In this document: one piece after another, positions 16,021-19,144 of the stretch | How positions within the stretch are numbered: position 1 is the first letter of the stretch | Layout of the letters: every line of letters begins with the position of its first letter | Assembly: GCA_027858145.1 (NCBI GenBank) | Contig: JAQIDF010000026.1 | Location: forward strand, 1 to 19,144 | Source of the DNA: Prolixibacteraceae bacterium | GTDB lineage: Bacteria; Bacteroidota; Bacteroidia; Bacteroidales; Prolixibacteraceae | Reading direction: 5' to 3' | Length of the DNA: 19,144 bases | Notes under the pieces: generated by a model | What the model was told of the DNA's origin: nothing | Seen by the model: the letters and a program-made list of their open reading frames with translations, nothing else | The model's database searches: none | Program-made: the position numbers and the translations under genes

Positions 16021-16057
16021 AATTGTTTAGTATTTATATTTAATTGTTTAGTATTTA
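16021..16057. repeat. 16-bp direct repeat overlapping the stop of the 851-aa gene
   Basis: AATTGTTTAGTATTTA occurs at 16021-16036 and again at 16042-16057, a 21-base period. The second copy covers the last codons and the stop of the minus-strand 851-aa gene. The first copy lies in the gap before the 307-aa gene. It looks like a small local duplication; function unknown. Confidence 0.75.
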
Positions 16058-18603
16058 ATAAATTCTCCTACCACCGGCATGCGAAAAAGCTGCATAGTTG
16101 CTTCATGATTATGGTTACCCATTGGCGATTCTAAGCATCCGGCCACATCAACATTACTGATACTCAATGTAGCGGAAACCACCTCCTGTGTTTGGTTTTC
16201 GATATAAAATATTAGCGGAAAAACCGTGGTATTTGTATCGTTAATATCAATATGTCCTGCTGACTGTGATGTGCCAACCAACAGTGATGGATTGGAAATA
16301 TCCAACTGATAATCAAAACTCCAGATAAAATCACCTTCCGTATTTCTTTTAACAAAAAATGTAATAACAGAATTGCCCATTTGGTAGTTATTGTCAAGCC
16401 CGCTAAAACCAAGCTCTGAATCGGTATCGGGGCACTTTACTTCCGAAACCGGATTAACAACTACATCGGGATCAACACGATAAAGGGTTGCAGCTGCCGA
16501 ATGGGCTTCGAAACAATCATTTTCTGATAATGCGGTACACTTATATTGATTGCCGTTTACAAGCGCCGCCCCTGTTACCTCCAGATTTTTTGTTTCAGTT
16601 CCCTGATAATTTTCATCATCTGTTATATCGTTCCAGGTAGTACCTCCATCAATACTTTCATGCCATTGAAGTGTAATGTTTTCACTTTCGGTTTCAACCG
16701 TAAATTGGACACTATTGTCGTTAACACACAGATATTGATTTTCAAGTGCTGTTAATACTGGCAATGAATCTGAAAAATGCACAACTTGTGCCGGGTTGCT
16801 TAGCACAGCTCCACAAATATCGCCCGACACTTCACAGGCAAACTGATAGCTGGCTATATTTTCAGAATTCGATATCTGTAAAATTTGGCTTGTTGTTCCG
16901 TTGTATAGTTCTGAATCTGTTAGTGGGGTCCATTCCTGCTCATTGCTTACTTTGCTCATCCATTGGAATTGATTGTTTGAATCGTAATTCGATACAACAG
17001 TAAACGAAGCCGGGCTGCCCGGACAAACCGTTGTGTCAACTGGGTGAGTTATTATCTCAGGTGGCATTTCTTCTGAAATAATGATGCTTACAATATTTGA
17101 AGCATAACTGCAATCCATTATTGGATTATCGGGAAATGAAAAATATACTTTCCGACGATATTCAATGCTGATGCTTGCTGTGTCAGGATCATATCCGGGA
17201 GTATCAGCCCCGTTTATAGTTGTATAATATTCATCACCCTGAAATTTATACTGCCACTGGTAAGTAATTGCCGGATATCCATCCATATATGCCTGAGACA
17301 AGCTAACCAATGGCTGCACGGTCATGCCCTGACAAACAACCTGATCGTAGCCAATTTCGCCGGCATCAATTTCTGACAAAATAATATCGCCACATTCATA
17401 AAGCGTCAAATCAGGCGAATATTCAGGTTCAGGAAATTCGGTGTAATAAACAGCATTACCAATGGTTGCAGAATTAACATCGAAATGCCCCGGATTATTG
17501 ACATTTGAAGCATCGTAGAAATTTATTGTATCACCTGGCAACCCAAATTCTGCATTTCCATTACGATTTAAAGAATACCCAACGACATAAAATTTACCAC
17601 TGCCTGTAACAATTCCATTTTCATTGATTAGATCAAAGGTGCGAACAGTTCCTTTTTCACCATTCGTAAATGTTTGTTTATTAGACCAGGTCCCATCCGG
17701 GAAATAAATAAGACCATAATTATAAATATTAGTATTGTTTTGGAAACTGGAACCTTCGGTAAAGGAGAAAAAAGAACAATAATTGTATACCACTCCACCA
17801 GAATTAAAATGAAGTTTTTGGTCTAATATTTCAATCTTACCATAATTTGTAACATTGTAACTAGCAATATAATTGCCTATCGACATCCATCCTTGATTTT
17901 CAATATTACCAGATCCATGCATTATATCGTTTATGCTTAGCTGACCGTTATTTGTCAAATCAAAACTTCCTGAAACAGATGAATAAACGCTCATTTCATC
18001 ATTGTTAATAACACAAGCTTCATTTCCTGCAAAATTCTTATTAACAGTAAAAGTTCCATCATTATATAAAATATTGTCTCCTATGTTTAGACTTTTATTT
18101 GCTGTTATGGTTCCATTATCAAAATTGAAAATATTATGACTTTGACTACTTGTAATTATAATTATACCTCCATAATTTTCAATCGGGTAACCTTGAGAAG
18201 AAATTGATAAAGTAGAACTTGTATTGTAATTCCTCATGATTCCTTCTGCATTATTAAAACTCGAGGGATTAAAAACACCACCCTCGGCTATACATACTAC
18301 CGCATCTGGAGCAACACTGTTAATTGACCCCACAAAAGAAACTCCATCAGGTATAAGCATTAACTGACCAGCAGCAATGGAAACATTGTTTTCATTAGAT
18401 GCGATGTTACTTCCAACTTCACGAATATTTCCGGCAAATGAATTGATGGTTTGTTGATAGGATGTATAATAATCATTAGGATCAACATCACATTGCGCAT
18501 GACTTTTCAATCCCAATGAAAACATCAAAACGAATAAAACTGAAGTAAAAAAAAGTGGTAAACAGAAATTTACTTTGTTTGCTATGTTTGCAAAACAATT
18601 CAT
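16048..18603 (-). CDS. Large secreted protein: beta-repeat passenger, three Ig-like domains and shared C-module
   Basis: An 851-aa exported protein, first gene of the locus. A long signal peptide (1-37, ending SHAQC) leads into a region (about 40-400) with many Asn-Gly/Tyr-Gly turns (NNAEG, ENYGG, NDGTF, NNGQL, ENQGW, TNYGK, YNYGL). This pattern suggests a beta-solenoid or adhesin-like passenger. Three Ig-like domains follow at about 405-510, 515-608 and 615-710. Each has a Cys near its start (VVCQGMTVQPLV, TTVCPGSPASF, YLCVNDNSVQF) and a Trp in its core (YQWQYKF, FQWMSK, LQWHES). The last 140 residues form the C-module shared with the 307- and 284-aa proteins: VKCPD, SVITFFVKRNTEGDFIWSF, and the tail HNHEATMQLFRMPVVGEF. 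No standard T9SS CTD is present. It may be the adhesive or tip part of a surface structure; that role is inferred from architecture only. Confidence 0.87.
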   Translation of the reverse strand: MNCFANIANKVNFCLPLFFTSVLFVLMFSLGLKSHAQCDVDPNDYYTSYQQTINSFAGNIREVGSNIASNENNVSIAAGQLMLIPDGVSFVGSINSVAPDAVVCIAEGGVFNPSSFNNAEGIMRNYNTSSTLSISSQGYPIENYGGIIIITSSQSHNIFNFDNGTITANKSLNIGDNILYNDGTFTVNKNFAGNEACVINNDEMSVYSSVSGSFDLTNNGQLSINDIMHGSGNIENQGWMSIGNYIASYNVTNYGKIEILDQKLHFNSGGVVYNYCSFFSFTEGSSFQNNTNIYNYGLIYFPDGTWSNKQTFTNGEKGTVRTFDLINENGIVTGSGKFYVVGYSLNRNGNAEFGLPGDTINFYDASNVNNPGHFDVNSATIGNAVYYTEFPEPEYSPDLTLYECGDIILSEIDAGEIGYDQVVCQGMTVQPLVSLSQAYMDGYPAITYQWQYKFQGDEYYTTINGADTPGYDPDTASISIEYRRKVYFSFPDNPIMDCSYASNIVSIIISEEMPPEIITHPVDTTVCPGSPASFTVVSNYDSNNQFQWMSKVSNEQEWTPLTDSELYNGTTSQILQISNSENIASYQFACEVSGDICGAVLSNPAQVVHFSDSLPVLTALENQYLCVNDNSVQFTVETESENITLQWHESIDGGTTWNDITDDENYQGTETKNLEVTGAALVNGNQYKCTALSENDCFEAHSAAATLYRVDPDVVVNPVSEVKCPDTDSELGFSGLDNNYQMGNSVITFFVKRNTEGDFIWSFDYQLDISNPSLLVGTSQSAGHIDINDTNTTVFPLIFYIENQTQEVVSATLSISNVDVAGCLESPMGNHNHEATMQLFRMPVVGEFIKY

Positions 18604-18819
18604 TATCCCAAAAAAGTATTTATTTCCCTCATTTTGTTTAACTTATTGCTAAACTCCCAGAAAGTAAATTTAAATTTTTGAGTCTGTGAATTTTTTTTGA
18701 CCAACCCTGTTATTACATTGATGAAAGCCTGCTTGCTTTTGATATTAATAAACATACATTAAAAGACTTATTTGTCTTAATATTAAGAAATCATTAAGCG
18801 CACAAAAAAATATTTTTGG
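18604..18819. other. Upstream spacer of the surface-protein locus, no gene seen
   Basis: This AT-rich spacer separates the minus-strand 851-aa gene from the + strand promoter and leader. I see no convincing ORF or RNA gene. A small hairpin-capable stretch, AAGAC / GTCTT around 18763-18778, sits inside a TTAA-flanked segment. No exact TAnnTTTG box for the minus-strand genes was found; TATGTTTA on the minus strand near 18750-18757 is the nearest candidate, with one mismatch. Confidence 0.5.
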
Positions 18820-18852
18820 TTTGCATTTGTTCTCTAAAATTCATTATGTTTG
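18820..18852 (+). promoter_or_regulatory. Predicted promoter of Met-rich leader
   Basis: TATGTTTG at 18845-18852 matches TAnnTTTG and TTTG at 18820-18823 sits 21 bases upstream at the -33 position. Transcription would start around 18859, some 13 bases before the small ORF. It is the best-formed promoter in the right-hand spacer and points towards the right edge. Confidence 0.65.
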
Positions 18853-18871
18853 TCCTACCAAAACAATAGTA

Positions 18872-18961
18872 ATGAGTAAACGCATCAAAAATATTACTTC
18901 ACTATATTTCATCGCCACAATGGGCATGATGATGCGAATGCTTATGCGCATGAGCAAATAG
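18872..18961 (+). CDS. 29-codon Met-rich small ORF, candidate leader peptide
   Basis: ATG at 18872 to TAG at 18959-18961 encodes 29 residues beginning MSKRIKNITSLYF and ending TMGMMMRMLMRMSK, with eight methionines, seven of them in the last 12 residues. It starts a short distance after a good promoter and is followed by about 180 bases of non-coding, hairpin-capable DNA. A run of one amino acid's codons in a short ORF is the hallmark of attenuation leader peptides (his, thr, ilv, trp leaders). By analogy this one would sense Met-tRNA and control a methionine-related gene beyond the window. That downstream gene is not visible; an ATG at 19140 may be its start. Other options are a tiny membrane-active peptide or a chance ORF. 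Confidence 0.5.
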   Translation: MSKRIKNITSLYFIATMGMMMRMLMRMSK

Positions 18962-19002
18962 GTTTATTGTGTTATTTGTGTACATGCGCTCCTCAATTTT
19001 TT
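18946..19002 (+). promoter_or_regulatory. Candidate attenuator hairpin overlapping the Met leader
   Basis: GCGCATG at 18946-18952, inside the last codons of the small ORF, is complementary to CATGCGC at 18983-18989. Six Ts follow at 18997-19002. A ribosome moving through or stalled in the Met codons would affect whether this stem forms. The T run is eight bases from the stem, so it is not a textbook terminator. Confidence 0.35.
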
Positions 19003-19091
19003 CAGCACACATTCTTATTCTTATTAAATAAAGTTGTCAACCTTTTCAGCATTTTCTTGTTTGCTGTTTTATTGTTGAACACTATGCTGAA
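19001..19091 (+). promoter_or_regulatory. Mutually exclusive pairing elements downstream of the leader
   Basis: TTCAGCAT (19045-19052) is a perfect complement of ATGCTGAA (19084-19091). An earlier copy, TTCAGCA (19001-19007), is complementary to the same right arm (19085-19091). Two upstream segments that compete for one downstream segment is what alternative terminator/antiterminator folding needs. No strong T tract follows at 19092, so the mechanism is unproven. Confidence 0.35.
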
Positions 19092-19144
19092 CCTTATTAA
19101 TTAATCTTGTCTAATAGCAATCAAATAAAATAAAACGTTATGTC

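Noticed and set aside
16212..17003. Small ORFs (66-85 aa) inside the 851-aa gene on either strand
   Set aside because: They are shadow frames of a gene with a coherent domain structure.
1..19144. CRISPR arrays, insertion sequences, prophage genes or integrase-tRNA junctions
   Set aside because: No regularly spaced repeats, transposase motifs or integrase were found, and the tRNA-Leu has its own terminator and no duplicated 3' end nearby.
19140..19144. Start codon of a next gene at the right edge
   Set aside because: Only ATG plus two bases are visible. It is mentioned with the leader finding but cannot be supported as a gene.

Overview
The window looks like a chromosomal segment from a member of the phylum Bacteroidota, probably a Bacteroidales/Marinilabiliales-type bacterium. 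Four independent signs agree. There is a two-component kinase of the Y_Y_Y / propeller type. There is a type IX secretion system (T9SS) pair: a gliding-motility-type C-terminal-domain protein and a PorP/SprF outer-membrane protein. Several genes have TAnnTTTG -7 promoter elements in front of them. The leucine tRNA lacks an encoded CCA end. The exact genus is not resolved from sequence alone.

Layout. (1) Positions 1-2306: the 3' part of a membrane histidine kinase on the + strand, followed by a decayed fragment of a second propeller-type sensor with two frameshifts. (2) 2492-5708: a secreted M28 zinc metallopeptidase (+) convergent with a Bacteroidota-type RecQ helicase (-). (3) 5921-11374: a conserved housekeeping block on the + strand: tatC-lptB, tRNA-Leu(UAG), tig (trigger factor), then clpP-clpX. 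Clear hairpin terminators follow the tRNA, tig and clpX. (4) 11393-18603: a five-gene minus-strand surface-protein locus. In transcription order it holds an 851-aa secreted multidomain protein, two smaller secreted paralogues (307 and 284 aa), a hairpin that could attenuate transcription, a 563-aa protein with TSP3-like repeats and a T9SS sorting domain, and a PorP/SprF protein translationally coupled to it. (5) 18604-19144: an intergenic region with a promoter and a 29-codon Met-rich small ORF on the + strand. Hairpin-capable sequences follow the small ORF, so it looks like a transcription-attenuation leader for a gene starting at or beyond the right edge.

How the genes relate. Tig, ClpP and ClpX form the classical protein folding/degradation cluster. 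TatC and LptB serve the cell envelope (folded-protein export and LPS transport). In the surface locus, the CTD protein is presumably exported by the T9SS and held at the outer membrane with its PorP/SprF partner. The three upstream proteins share home-made beta-sandwich modules with each other and, in part, with the CTD protein. This suggests that they are parts of one extracellular structure, but that is inference. I recognise no established name for the shared modules, and this locus is the best candidate in the window for an undescribed system. The Met-rich leader at 18872-18961 is the second candidate.
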